From NCBI GenBank assembly GCA_921293015.1, contig OV121088.1:21117645-21181644 (forward strand): 64,000 nucleotides of DNA, given 5' to 3'. The stretch comes from Phorcus lineatus. Its lineage: Eukaryota > Mollusca > Gastropoda > Trochida > Trochidae. A program made the translations under genes and the position numbers. Position 1 is the stretch's first letter. The number at the start of each line of letters is the position of its first letter. Below the pieces are notes generated by a model. That model was given only the letters and a program-made list of their open reading frames with translations, ran no database searches and was not told where the DNA came from. Below are positions 22,135 to 33,695 of the stretch, piece after piece.

Positions 22135-22505
22135 CCTGGGGTGCGCTGTATACTACCAATCGCTTGCAATCGATTACAGCGAATATTCGTTGCAAGCACC
22201 GCTAAAAATTAAGCTGCTTGCGATTACACCAATCGCTTATCAATGACGCTTACGCACATTTTTTGCTGACGTCATGTAGTAGGTCCAATTTATTTTTGCT
22301 TTTGAGGGATGGTAGCAATAGAATTCAACTTCGACCAAACAAATTAACATTTTGAAATAAATTCCGGTTGATTGTTTAAAAATGATTCAAAAGGAGTGTA
22401 ATCAAGAAAAGGAAATTAATGTACATCGCTGTATATTTGAAGTGTTGTTTGTCATAACAGCAGCGATTAATTGCTAAACGATTTTTTGCATGCAACGCAC
22501 CCCTG
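22135..22505. mobile_element. MITE-like unit with GGGGTGCG inverted ends
   Basis: The left end reads CTGGGGTGCGCTGTAT and the right end, reverse-complemented, CAGGGGTGCGTTGCAT. The ~370-bp interior has no ORF and contains a short perfect inverted pair GCTTGCAA/TTGCAAGC near 22162-22197. No flanking target duplication was certain, so the superfamily is open. Confidence 0.5.
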
Positions 22506-23373
22506 AAGATCACATCATAGCAGGAAGCGCTTGTTAGCAAATGTGAATGTGATTATGTATCTAATTCTACAATAACATATATATATATATATATAATATA
22601 TGTTTTGAATTTTTTAATGTTTTGAAATAAAAAAAACATCCAGATTTTATTGTCGAATAAAGATAGCTGATATTCAAATCCCTTTACTCCATTGCTAGAT
22701 TACTGATTGTGTAATCCTCATTCCAGGAATAAAAAAAGAAAGAAAAAAGTCTGTCCTTTTTGAAGTAACATGAAATACACTGTAGCAATATTTTGAATGG
22801 AAATTCAGTAATTGCCCGTCTTGACTGGGAACCTATTAGATGCTTTTAAAATAAAATACTTATTTCAATAACCAAACGCAGTGCAATCTTTTAATTTACA
22901 CTTTTGTGTATGCTGTAGCTAGCTACCGCCATCTCATTGACGCCTAACATATAACCAAGAAGAAGATTTCTCTTTAAACGACATAAGATGACGAGGAGAT
23001 TGCCATATTCAAAAATTAGAACAGCTTTTGCAGCATACCAGAGAGAGAGAGTGTCAGCTACTTTGTGCGAGATGTCCGTTCCACCATTGGTTAGAGTCGA
23101 TAGTCCTGTCAACAGATGTGAACCTTAGACATGACAGGCTGATCCCGACTTATCAATCTGTCCTTCAGCACTCACCAGTATCCTCATCTCCTTGTCTGTC
23201 TTTTGTCATAGCTAATGACCACTGGACCCAGGTCACTCCAGACGTCCTGGTGGCTCAATAGCTAAGTGGAAAATGATCGAATAACTCCTCAAATTAAGGA
23301 TAACGAAAATCATGCCGGGGAGTCGTTCTCACAGCGAAACACCTCTGCATACGAGACTCAACTATAACACACT
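22506..23373. other. No gene seen; AT microsatellite
   Basis: It contains an (AT)n tract at about 22577-22597 and several A-runs. The 77-codon frame at 23028-23261 and the minus frame at 23112-22891 have no recognised motif. Confidence 0.5.
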
Positions 23374-23689
23374 CACACGCAAAAGAAACGCAAGTTTTTC
23401 ATTCAGATTGAAAAAAGCTCTGGATCTTATATCGATATGAAGTATTGATCTGTAGTGATGACTTATGGTGTCATCAATAATTTTTGGACGTATTTCGTAA
23501 GATTTGAATAGTAACCCAAAACAAAAAGCATTCTCTAAAACGCACACGCCATTGGAAATGTTGGCATGATGCACGCGTTTCTCCTGATATTGCATATGCA
23601 CGATGGTTTGAAGTAATTAAAAAATGTATGTTCTTGGCATGAGTGCATATCGCCCGAATGCTATTTACTTCGCGGATATCAGGTTGTTA

Positions 23690-24022
23690 TCCATGCTATG
23701 CATGCTACATGCTGAAATTGACACGTCAGCTGATTCACAGCTTTACAGGGTGTCTTTACAGGCAGTATAGACTTGTTACTTGCAGTTACTGTTGCTTTAT
23801 AGATTCAATTTTACAGTAAATTACAGTTTTATAGAGTGAATTAGATAGACAGATTTTGACTTTATTGCTTTTTATAGCATTTACAGAACAGGCATGTAAC
23901 TATTGGAAAAACTTGTATATATTTTGTAAATATGGTATTTGTATAAATTTGGGATCTTCAAAATGCAGTTTTCGTTTTTATTTTGGGTTTTCGCCGCCCC
24001 AAAATTGGTAGCAGAGCGTGGT
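23690..24022 (+). repeat. Probable left LTR end and primer-binding site of BEL 2
   Basis: This non-coding stretch is rich in TTACAG motifs and is followed at 24006-24022 by TGGTAGCAGAGCGTGG. It has the look of a tRNA primer-binding site placed just after an LTR end. No matching right LTR is present downstream, so the LTR boundaries are not proven. Confidence 0.4.
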
Positions 24023-24339
24023 TTAGTTTTACAGTTTGATTCATTCACAGCCTTTGGATATAGTACATTATGCTATTTGAAGTGCTTACCTGCAGTTATG
24101 TAATTGACAGTAACTAGAAGCTGATATGGTAGGACATATACAAGGTTGTCACATGGTTACATAACAAAACACAACATGTCTACTGAAAACACATAAGCAG
24201 GTAACATGACTACAGAAAACACATTAGCTGGTAACCTGTCTAATGCAGACAATGGGGAACTCCTCACTCAGTTTGCACAACACATATAAAAACTCAAAAG
24301 ACAAATGCTAACTCAGTATTTACAAAAACAAAGAACAAG

Positions 24340-25297
24340 TTGTTAAAAGTTATTGAAACACAAGACATGCCTTCTACAACACAAGTTCGTGACGGTATTA
24401 ATCAACTGAACACAGTTATGACAAAAGCAATCAACATAATGACATATCTAACACTAGCCTATTCGAAAGATAGACAAAGTGAAAACTTTATCATAACCGA
24501 ACAAGAAATGACAGAAATAGAACAGGAAACAAATGAAGTCCTAGCACATGCTCAAGAGTATCTTGATAATAGGTCAGGCTCAAGAACTCACTCGAGTCGC
24601 AGTCACAAGACATTAAATAGTCTTTCTCGTTCAAAATCAGGCTTTGTTGAACAGTCTCACACAAATAAGAAACAATCGACGGTGATACCAAATATATCAG
24701 ACGATGCATTAACAAAACAAAATGCAAAACTGCAACATGCAACTACTCAGGCAGACAATGCACGTCCTGTAGGGTTAGCAAATTACATGTGGAAACATCT
24801 CAAGCCGGTTTCGATACCTGTATTTCATGGTGATGTAAGGCAATATCAAAGCTGGAAGGCAGCATTAATGAACTACATTGACAAGGCTCCAGCACCATCT
24901 GAGTACAAACTTTTACAGCTAAAGCAATACTTATCTGGGGAAGCACTTAGCATCATTCAATGTCTCGGCCATAGTACAGTAGCATATGACATTGCTCTCG
25001 ATCGTCTTGAGAGAAAATATGGTGGCAGAAGGCGCCAAGTTACATTACAGTTAGAGGCAGTACACAATCTTAAACCTATTCGTCAGGGCAGTGCATCTGA
25101 TCTTGAAAAGTTTGCGGACATACTAGATGTCACTGTTGTGAATCTGCGAGATGCAGATATGTATGAAGAACTTGGAAATGGTTTGCTGTATGTAACTTTA
25201 CTCCAAAAATTGACAGAACTTTGGTTACACAATATCAACGCTGGCTTTTTGAAATGCAAAGGCGAGAGTCTGTTGAAACCTTACGTGAATGGATTCT
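24340..25297 (+). pseudogene. BEL 2 gag (DUF1759-type)
   Basis: The frame from ATG 24340 has a helical N-terminal third and then the BEL Gag core: LKPVSIPVFHGDVRQYQSWK, LKQYLSGEALSIIQ, ALDRLERKYGG. In an intact element it would assemble the particle. The true start may be upstream, since a frame-shifted stretch with DNGELLTQFAQH lies at about 24250. The SINE at 25309-25622 interrupts it, and coding continues at 25634. Confidence 0.85.
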
Positions 25298-25308
25298 TCT
25301 AGAGTCAG

Positions 25309-25622
25309 TGAGTGAGTGAGTTTGGGTTTAACGCCGCTTTCAAGATTATTTCACTTATATCGCGGCTGCTAGGATTATTGCAGGGAGAAAGCCCGCAACA
25401 CAAATGTGGCTATGCATTGCGGTGAAACCTGCGAGCATCGGCTGGAACTAGCGAACCATGGGTGGTACTGCACTGAAATTCAGTGTGGCATTGCACCCAA
25501 ACGTGACTGCGTGTAGAACAGTTCTCTACTGCAGACAAAGTTGCCGAGCCCCTGGCGGAATTCGAACCACGGACCTCTTGATCCGAAGCCGAACGCGCTA
25601 ACCACTGCGCTATCCCGACCCC
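25309..25622 (-). mobile_element. tRNA-derived SINE, full-length copy
   Basis: It is read on the minus strand. The head (from 25622) carries a tRNA-like A box (TAGCGCAGTGG) and B box (GGTTCGAATTCC) of a pol III promoter. The body ends ...ATAATCTTGAAAGCGGCG and a CTCACTCACTCA tail. A perfect 11-bp target duplication TCTAGAGTCAG flanks it (25298-25308 and 25623-25633). The body matches the truncated copy at 28650-28792. A SINE needs a partner LINE enzyme to move, and the partner is not identified here. Confidence 0.93.
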
Positions 25623-25633
25623 TCTAGAGTCAG

Positions 25634-25985
25634 AATATCATAAAGTTGCTGCTGAAGCAGTACATGGCGTTGTTTCTTACAATAAGGGTAGACGACCTGA
25701 TAGAAACGATGCATGCATGTTTACTGGTGCTGAAGCACAAGGTAACGATCAGTCACATTCTACAGACACAGCCTGTAAGGTTTGTCATGGTCAGCATGAC
25801 CTTTGGAAATGCAAGATGTTCAGGGGTATGACCATATCAAAGAGGTGGAACGCAGCTAAACAAGCCAAAGTTTGCTTTCGTTGTCTTGGTAACAAGCATT
25901 AAGGCACAGATTGTAAACGTGTATCACAGTGTGGCATTAATGGCTGCACAAAGTCTCACAACAGACTGTTACATAATCCAAACTT
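25634..25985 (+). pseudogene. BEL 2 gag end with two zinc knuckles
   Basis: After the SINE the coding continues (EYHKVAAEAVHGVVSYNKG). It contains two CCHC-type knuckles, CKVCHGQHDLWKC (about 25774) and CFRCLGNKH followed after a stop by GTDC (about 25878-25912). The stop at 25900-25902 lies inside the second knuckle. Confidence 0.8.
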
Positions 25986-26004
25986 AGAAAATACAAAGTA
26001 TCAC

Positions 26005-27045
26005 ATGAGAAATAAGAACTCAGACAGAAATCAACAGACACAAAACACTCAATCACAGGATACTTTGGTAAAACACAAACCAACAGAAAGGGCACACACA
26101 GCTTTGCAATCACAGGAAGCAAAACCAACAACAGCCTTGAGAACGGTTCCTGTTATTGTTAAGAATGGCATCAGACGAATGTGTGTTAACGCCTTGATGG
26201 ATGATGCCAGTACCAGATCATATATCAACAGTGATGTTGCTTCTGAGTTACATCTAGGTGGTTCATCACAGCCAATCACTGTCAATGTCTTGAATGGCAA
26301 AACTGAAACATTTATGACAGAACAGGTTTCGTTTCAAATAGAAAGCATTGATGGTAAGGTTAGGATGAAAGTCTCAGCATTGACGACAGATAGGGTTACG
26401 GGGAATCTACAGGTCATTAACTGGGCAGACATACAACACAAATGGAAACATTTACAGAAAATCAAATTTCCTGATCTAGGTCGACGTCCTATTGTAGATC
26501 TTTTGATTGGAATAGATCAGTTGGCTCTACACAGATCCTATGAAGATGTTTGTGGTGAAACAGGTGATCCTATAGCGAGGAGAACACCTCTTGGATGGAC
26601 CTGTATAGGGAATGTCAATGACAGTCCAACATCCCATAATGCACATTTTGCATATTTCACAAACAACAAGGATGATGAGCTTAACTCATTAGTTAGGCAA
26701 TTTTGGGAGATAGAGGAAACCATCGCTCCTTCACAAAACTTAAAGCCAGCTGATGAAGAGGCTTTAGCTACAGCAAAGCAAACACTTGTATATGATCAGG
26801 GTCATTACGAAATTGGTATTCCTTGGAAGGAGGATTCTTCTTCCTTACCAAAAAATTATGACATGGCTTTTCAGAGACTGATTAGCACAGAGAGAAATAT
26901 TTCTAAAGACCAAAACTTGGCACATGCTTATGAAGATGTTATTTCAAATTACATGCAAAAAGGATATGTGAGGAAAGTCGCACCAGTTGAATCTGCAAAG
27001 AAAGTCTGGTATCTTCCACATTTTCCAATTGTTCGTCCTGATAGT
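26005..27045 (+). pseudogene. BEL 2 aspartic protease and RT N-terminus
   Basis: DUF1758-type retropepsin with the active-site stretch ALMDDASTRSYI at about 26197. The DDAS form replaces the more usual D-S/T-G but is seen in this lineage. A DLLIGIDQ motif near 26500 follows, then the linker region RRTPLGWTCIG. The RT then begins with MAFQRLISTERN and YMQKGYVRKV. At about 27045 a few codons are lost before the RT motif VFDASAK, changing the frame. The open frame is otherwise continuous for 340 codons. Confidence 0.85.
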
Positions 27046-27997
27046 ATTTGATGCTTCTGCAAAGTCCAAGAACACTTCGCTGAATGATGCCATACATCCT
27101 GGGCCAAAACTCCACAGTGAGTTGTTTGACGTTCTCCTTAGATCTAGAGAGAAGCCAGTTGCTCTCGTTTGTGATATTTCAAAGATGTTTTTGCAAATAC
27201 ACATCTCACCAGATGATAGGCCATTTCATAGATTTCTATGGAGATCAATGAATACTGATTCACCTCCAGAAGTGTACGAGTTTAGCAGAGTAGTATTTGG
27301 CAACACTTCTTCACCATTTTTGGCACAGTATGTTACACAGGAACATGCAAAGAGGCATCAGTCAGAACTTCCAAAAGCTGCAGAAACTGTTCTTGAATCC
27401 ACATATATGGATGACAGTATGGACTCCGTGGACACAGTTCATGATGGCATTGAATTATATAAGCAGCTAACTCAGTTTTGGTCTGGTGCATCCATGCATG
27501 CTCGCAAATGGCTATCCAACAAAATGGAGGTTCTTGACAACATTCCAGAGGAAGACAGAGTTGCTGAAATTGACTTCAGCAAAGGTCAGTTACCTACCAT
27601 AAAAACTCTGGGAATGGCATGGGTTGCTGAAAAAGATATATTCTGTTTCAAAACAGAATCGGCACCTACAAACATAACAACCAAAAGAAATGTTCTCAAA
27701 CAGGTTGTGAAGTTGTTTGATCCACTTGGATTATTGGGACCATATATCATTTCCGCAAAGATCATGTTGCAAGAAATGTGGTTGAAAGGTTATGAATGGG
27801 ATGAGGAACTTCCACAGTATCTGAAAGACAAAGTTTCTCATTGGTTAGAACAATGGCAAGAACTTCAAAGCATTAAAACACCAAGATGTTTGAGATTGGA
27901 AGATGAAGTTTCTTCTGTCACAATACAAACTTTTGTTGATACATCTGAAGATGCATATGGTGCAGTAGTTTATGCTGTACATACTTTCCCTGAATAA
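27046..27997 (+). pseudogene. BEL 2 reverse transcriptase
   Basis: It continues in the shifted frame with IVFDASAKSKNTSLND, VCDISKMFLQIHI (first catalytic Asp, about 27170), FGNTSSPFLAQY and TYMDDSMDSV (about 27404, YxDD intact). The RT connection and the start of RNase H follow (TFVDTSEDAYGAVVYA, about 27931). The open stretch is 336 codons. Overall this is the better preserved of the two BEL RTs in the window. Confidence 0.88.
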
Positions 27998-28649
27998 AGA
28001 CACATCCTGTAGAATAGTTGCTGCTAAGAGTAGAGGCGCGCCTCTAAAAGCTTGCAGCATTCCGAGACTTGAGTTGATGGCGGCAGCCCTTGGTCTTCAT
28101 CTTGTTCATGCTGTGCTCAAGGCTCTGAAAATAGAAAGGGACAAGGTTACATTTTGGACAGATAGGATGAATGTTCAGCAGAACAGCAGTAGAACTTTCA
28201 AACCGTTTGTCGCAAACAGAGTTGGTGAAATCCAAAGTAGCTCCAATCCATCACAGTGGAGACACATTCCAACATCTCAAAATCCAGCAGATATCATAAG
28301 TAGAGGCATATCAATTTCAAAGCTTGAAGGGTCTTCACTTTGGTGGTCAGGGCCAGATTTTCTTTTGAAAGATACAAGTGAATGGCCAGAAAATAGTTTT
28401 GATGAATCCTGCGTTGACAATAAAGAAACAAAAGTTTTGAGTAGAACCTATACAACAACTGTTGAACCAGACAGTACCAATTGGTCATGGAGACTTAAAC
28501 CATTCAGATATTCAAACTGCAGAAATCTCACACGCATCAATGCATGGGTGATTCGCTTTGTGCACAATTCTTCAACAGAAAACAAGTTCAGAACAGTTGG
28601 TGAACTTACTTCAGAAGAAATAGAAGAATCTGAAACAAGAATAATAGTA
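27990..28649 (+). pseudogene. BEL 2 RNase H and linker to integrase
   Basis: After a frame change the frame carries RIVAAKSRGAPLK, IPRLELMAAALG (family Glu) and VTFWTDRMNV (Asp of RNase H). Then come HIPTSQNPADIISRG and LWWSGPDFL, the hallmark linker of BEL/Pao pol, and a GELTSEEIEES segment that leads to integrase. A truncated SINE cuts it at 28650. Confidence 0.83.
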
Positions 28650-28792
28650 CAAGCCGATGCTCGCAGGTCTCACCGCAATGCATAGCCACAATGGTGTTGC
28701 GGGCTTTCTCCCTGCACTAATACTAGCAGCCGCGATATAAGTGAAATAATCTTGAAAGCGGCGTTAAACACCAACTCATCTCACCTCACCTC
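28650..28792 (+). mobile_element. Same SINE family, 5'-truncated copy
   Basis: 143 bp matching the 3' half of the 25309-25622 SINE but in the opposite orientation, from CCGATGCTCGCAGG to AAGCGGCGTTAAAC and a CTCACCTCACCTC tail. A 10-bp target duplication AATAATAGTA flanks it (28640-28649 and 28793-28802). The tRNA head is absent, as expected of a 5'-truncated reverse-transcription product. Confidence 0.9.
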
Positions 28793-28802
28793 AATAATAG
28801 TA

Positions 28803-30088
28803 GAGGCACAAAAAAAAAGCTTTTCCAGTAGAGTATAAGATATATATATACTTAGTGGTATCCCTACATCCTCAAAGCTACCTGTTACTTCTAAGCTTCT
28901 CCCACTTGGATGAGAGTGGTCTCATTAGGATGGATGGCCGTTTGGTCAACGCAGAGTGTCTCCCTCACCAACAAGATTTCCAATCATCGTTCCTCGAAAG
29001 CATCATGTTACTAAACTCATAGTTAAACATTTTCATGAAGAAGGAAATCATGTGCAAGGGACAAATCATACGCTCTCATGTTTCTTAACAAAATATTGGA
29101 TAATTTCAGCCCGAGAGGCTATCAAGGAATGGGAAAGGGAATGTTCCAAATGTAGAAAGCTCAAAGCAAAACTAGTTGTTCAGGTCATGGCACCATTACC
29201 AAGTCTCAGAGTAAAAGCATCAATGCAGAGGAAAATCTAGACAAAAACGCTATCTCTGTCTTTTCACTTGTTTGACTACACGTGCCGTTCATTTAGAGAT
29301 GTCATACAGTTTAGACACAGACGCATTTCTCAATGCCTTCTTTAGAATGGTAAACAGGAGAGGTCTTCCAGATGACGTCATCTCAGATAATGGCACGAAT
29401 TTTGTTGGTGCTGTAAAAGAACTATCACAGCTTCTTGACGTTCTTGATAAAGACCGTATTCATTGATCTTTAGCAAACAGAGGTGTTAAATGGCATTTTA
29501 ATCCCCCAAGTGCTCCACACTTTGGAGGCGTCTTTGAATCAATGTATATATTGAATTATGATTAAAGCAGCAAAACGTGCTATATATGCCATTTTGAGCA
29601 ACAGTGATGTTTCCGACGAGGAACTGCTCACTGCATTTACAGGAGCAGAAGCACTGATAAATTCTAGACCTTTGACTTATCAGAGTGATCATCCTCTTGA
29701 TCTTACACCATTAACTCCTAATCACTTTCTTCATGGAAAAGTTGGTGGACTGTTTGCTCCAGACAGTGTCGATGAGACAACCTTTAATCCAGGGAAACGA
29801 TGGCGTCGCATCCAGGAGTTGATACGTCATTTCTGGAAACGTAGGATGCACTAGTGGCTGCCGACACTGAATACCAGGAGAAAGTGGCAAGTGACTGGTA
29901 GAGACTTGTGGGTAAATGACATTGTGATAGACATATCTCCAGAAACTCCTCGAGGACAATGGAAGCTTGGAAAGATTGTCAATACTTACCCAGGAAGTGA
30001 TGGACAGATCTGCGTCGTCGACGTGCAGGTTGGAACTCCATCTTCAAGAGACCTGCAAACAAGATCTGTCCATTGGAGTGGCCAATAA
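28803..30088 (+). pseudogene. BEL 2 integrase and C-terminal domain
   Basis: Broken across several frames. Recognisable parts are HFHEEGNHVQGTNH with ECSKCRKLKAK (zinc-binding HHCC) and the C-terminal half of the DDE core: [28 protein letters not shown] (second Asp, about 29391), FNPPSAPHFGGVFE and TGAEALINSRP (Glu, about 29645). The DUF5641-type end follows (WVNDIVIDISPE, PRGQWKLGKIV), closing at 30086-30088. The segment that should hold the first catalytic Asp is deleted near 29215, and stops at 29238, 29464 and 29852 add further damage. Confidence 0.85.
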
Positions 30089-30164
30089 GAGAGTCTACAG
30101 ATTCCAGAGATGAAGCTGATGGTTCCGAATGATTGTGGACGTTTGATAAGTGTGTACGACGTTT

Positions 30165-30450
30165 GACGTTTGAAGTTGTGGACATGTTGACATTCTATAT
30201 TGTGAACTATTGTGGACATTTGTTGTAGACCATCGATATGGACATTTAACGTTGTGGACAGTTGTGGACTATTGTGGACATTTGACGTGGACATGTGATG
30301 TGGACGTTATTACAGTGTTGACATTTGACATTGTAATTCTTTTGTGGACAGTTAAACAGTTGTGAATGACCTTATTGTGGACATATTTGTGGACATTTTT
30401 GTGGACATTTCTGTGGACATTTTTTGTGGACATTTGACATTTATGTACAT
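30165..30450 (+). repeat. Loose TTGTGGACATTT repeats
   Basis: At least ten irregular copies of GTTGTGGACATTTG-like 12-16-bp units lie in the noncoding DNA after BEL 2 pol. No LTR similarity to 23690-24000 was found. Two CTTCTTTTTCAG phrases follow at about 30558 and 30599. Confidence 0.6.
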
Positions 30451-30603
30451 TATTGTTTGACTATTGACAGAAGTGTATTGATGTTGATAATAATGCTTTT
30501 AATTTGCAATTGACAGATGACAGTTGTGGACAGTCAAATCAAAGATTGTAAACTTACTTCTTTTTCAGCTTGACTCTTGACTGATTGACGAACATACCTT
30601 CTT

Positions 30604-31386
30604 TTTCAGATCAATTCCTAACTGCGACTCAAACTGCTCTGGACACTGTTAGAACACATAACCGACGCATTAGCCGAGGCACTGTCATCAGGCGCCAGCG
30701 TTCTAACAACCTCCAATGTCGCCGGCCAGCACGTCGTCCTGTTCTGCAGCAACGACATCGCCAAGCACGACTTCAGTGGGCACAGACTCATCGAAATTGG
30801 CGTCATCGTAATTGGAGAAGTGTAATTTTCTGGATGGATGCAGATGGACGAGTCAGGATTTGGCGTCCTCGAGGTGATCGTTTTGCTGACAGAAACGCTG
30901 TGGAAAGGGGTCCACGGGGTGGGCCTAGCGTCATGATATGGCCCGGTATTTGGCTTAATGCGAGACTTGGGCCAATGGGCTTCCAAAATGTTGACGCAGG
31001 TTGGGGACACGGTTTAACAGCTCAGCGTTATATCGACCAAGTGATCAGACCCAACGTTGCTCCATTTTTTGCACAACATCGCCAACACATTTACCAGCAA
31101 GATTATTCTCGTCCCCATACTGTTAGAGCTACCATCATCTTCCTCCAACAGCATAACATCGATATTATACCCTGGCCAACCCTCAGCCCTGATCTGAATC
31201 CAATTGAACACTTATGGGATGAGGTTCTATAATGTCAGACCAATTCCAACAACTGCCAATGAACTGCAGCCGGCTCTTCTGGATGTGTGCAGAAGGATTC
31301 TCATGCCATTTGCAAAACGTCTTATCCACTCTATGTACCGTAGATGTGTGGCAGTGATCAACGCCAATGGTGGTCACACAAGGTAG
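30604..31386 (+). pseudogene. Tc1-type transposase, N-terminally deleted
   Basis: The matching part begins at DQFLTATQTALDT, the end of the bipartite DNA-binding region, and continues through ISRGTVIRRQ and RQARLQWAQTH. The catalytic stretch follows: IFWMDADGRV (position of the first Asp, motif altered from the usual FSDESRF), IYQQDYSRPHT (second Asp) and PDLNPIEHLWDEV (Glu). A shift near 31225 leads to the C-terminus (MYRRCVAVINANGGHTR), ending at 31384-31386. The HTH N-terminus of about 100 residues is gone, so it cannot bind its ends. Confidence 0.85.
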
Positions 31387-31589
31387 TGACTGGCATATTG
31401 GCAAGTGACTCTTGACCTCTGACCATGTATCCATAAGACTCATCTAATGACGTCATCTATTGGTGAAGACCTTCACATTACTCCACTTTCATGTTTGCTC
31501 ACTTGACCTTGTAATATTTTCTTGTATATGCTATTGACCATTAAAAAGATGTAGACATGCAACTTGACTTGCGTTTCTTTTTTCGTGTG

Positions 31590-32999
31590 AATATATACAA
31601 ATCACCTTATCGTTTGACATATAAATCTGTATATAGTGACTGATACATAATACAAAAGGCAGATGTCAACCGAATTTGTTAAATAAATATCTGCTCTCCA
31701 GTGTAAACATCATCTTAAAACGTTTTTTCAAGATTGGTGTTGCTGTAAACGTCAAAATTGCTCTACAGCGTCTAAATCAAATGATTTAATGAATGCTGTT
31801 GCGTAAAAATGGCAATCTCTCCTCTCTTCTGAAGACAAAATCCTATGTTTTTACTGTAACTTCCACAACAATTTCATAAATAATTATAGTAAGAGGAAAA
31901 TGTAGATGTATTAAAAGGTGTCTGTAGACCTTATGATTATAAGTTTAAAATCGGGAACTAAAACTAAGACTCCAGAATAAGACATAGACATTTATTTCTA
32001 AACAAAATAAAGAATCGGGGGTTAGTGTGTAGGATTTGAGCAAGGTCTAGATTTCGAGTCACTGCCTATTTGTGTATGGAAGGGAATATTATTATCTAAA
32101 CTGTATGTAAACTTAACCAGCCCTAATTTAAGTCGTGCAAAAACTTGCTGTCTTTCTTTCACTTTGCCTTTTCTCCATCTGGTGCCATAAACCCCTTTCT
32201 CCCCGATCTGTCCACTCCTTTTTGGATGATCTTCATCCACACGTTGAATGATTGAAATATTGTTGAAGGCACGATAAACTCGATTAACCACTCGCAGTTA
32301 CACTTGAACAAAGAGCAGCACTAAAAAGAAAAAAGCGTGAAACAGATGACAAAAGTTATCAAAGGTTGGGGTGACACCCAAAACCATTGCACTTTCAAGC
32401 TTGGTGACAAAATCGTGCTACGGGGTCAAACTGTCACTCTTTATATTCCTGTCACAAATAGTTTTATTAGAGCTTTACTTCAAAGTTCTTTTTAATTGAA
32501 CAGACACTCACCCTTCACCCGCACCTGTCTTTTGTTTTGCAACTTATTGGTTGTTTTCATTCAAAATGGCATGGTGAAACTGAGTTCTTTGTTTATGTAA
32601 AAAGAAAGGTAATTCTATAAAAAAAATATCAGTAATTGCCAATTCCTGCAACGTTTTAGGCAAGTCCAAATTCATTACACGAATTACCACGATCACGTCG
32701 GGCAGTGGCAACATTTGATGGCCAGAATCCACTAACTTAATCCTACACTCAATCATTAAGTCTATTTTGGATGCAATTTCTACACGAGCTTAATGGCTGG
32801 TGTTGTCGCACGAAAGCTGTGAGACAAAAGGGTTCGTTTTAGCTGTCACAGTCAGTTATTAAACTATTGCGAGGAGGTTAGGGCCAAGGTGAGATATGTT
32901 TCTTTTGAAGTTATTTTTTTTATCATGACCTACCCTCATTTAATTGATATTGAAATCATATCATATCACCCCATCATTGTTCTCAGGGAAGTGATAGAA
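31590..32999. other. No gene recognised
   Basis: AT-rich sequence. A minus-strand frame of 89 codons at 32291-32022 (MVNRVYRAFNNISI) and one of 70 codons at 32756-32544 have no motif I recognise. Confidence 0.4.
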
Positions 33000-33695
33000 G
33001 TGAGATGGGAGAAGAGATAAAAGCGAGATGGGAGAAGAGATAAAAGCGTGATTGGTGGGAAATAGAAGCGAGGTGAGGAAAGAGACACACATCGGATGGG
33101 AGAAGAGATAGAATGAGATTGAGGAAGAGAAACAAGCGAGATTGGGGAAGAGATGGGCGTGAGATGAGGAAGAAAGAGAAGTTAGACTGCGTTACAGATG
33201 GAAGTGATATAGGGGAAGAGATAGAAGTGAGATGAGGAAAGACATATAAGTGAGGTTTTGGGGAAAATATAGAAGTGAGATGAGGAAGAAAGAGAATTTA
33301 AACTTCGTTAGAGATAGAAGCGATATAGGGGAAGAGATAGAAGTGAGATGAGGAAAGAAATACAAGTGAGGTTTTGGGGAAGATATAGAAGTGAGTTGAG
33401 GAAAGAAATACAAGTGAGGTTTTGGGGAAGATATAGAAGTGAGATGAGGGAAGAAATATAAGTGAGGTTTTGGGGAAAATATAGACGTGAGGTGAGGAAG
33501 AAAGAGAAGTGAGATGAGGAAAGAAATTCCAGTGAGGTTTTGGGGAAAATATAGACGTGAGGTGAGGAAGAAAGAGAAGTGAGATGAGGAAAGAAATTCC
33601 AGTGAGGATTTGGGGAAGATATAGAAGTGAGATGAGGAAAGAAATTCCAGTGAGGATTTGGGGAAGATATAGAAGTGAGATGAGGAAGATCAGAT
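33000..33695 (+). repeat. Purine-rich minisatellite, 48-bp core period
   Basis: Units of the form GAGGTTTTGGGGAAGATATAG-AAGTGAGATGAGGAAAGAAAT repeat. The clearest units start at about 33371, 33419 and 33467 (48 bp), with looser units before 33250. The plus strand is almost all purine. The long minus frame 33762-33298 is open only because 48 is a multiple of three. Confidence 0.85.

Larger units (their letters stand above)
23374..31589 (+). mobile_element. Tc1-type transposon interrupted by a second BEL/Pao element
   Basis: The left terminal inverted repeat CACACGCAAAAGAAACGCAAG is at 23374. The right end, reverse-complemented from 31589, reads CACACGAAAAAAGAAACGCA. The Tc1 transposase C-terminal two thirds lies just inside the right end (30604-31386). 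Between about 23700 and 30090 sits a BEL/Pao element with its own SINE insertions. The Tc1 N-terminal DNA-binding domain is missing, and no right LTR is seen for the BEL element. A deletion at about 30090-30604 is the simplest explanation. The left end could also belong to a separate copy of the same family. Confidence 0.65.

Noticed and set aside
25555-25622. tRNA-like sequence with A and B boxes
   Set aside because: It is the head of a SINE with target duplications; the anticodon arm is not tRNA-like and it is joined to a SINE body.
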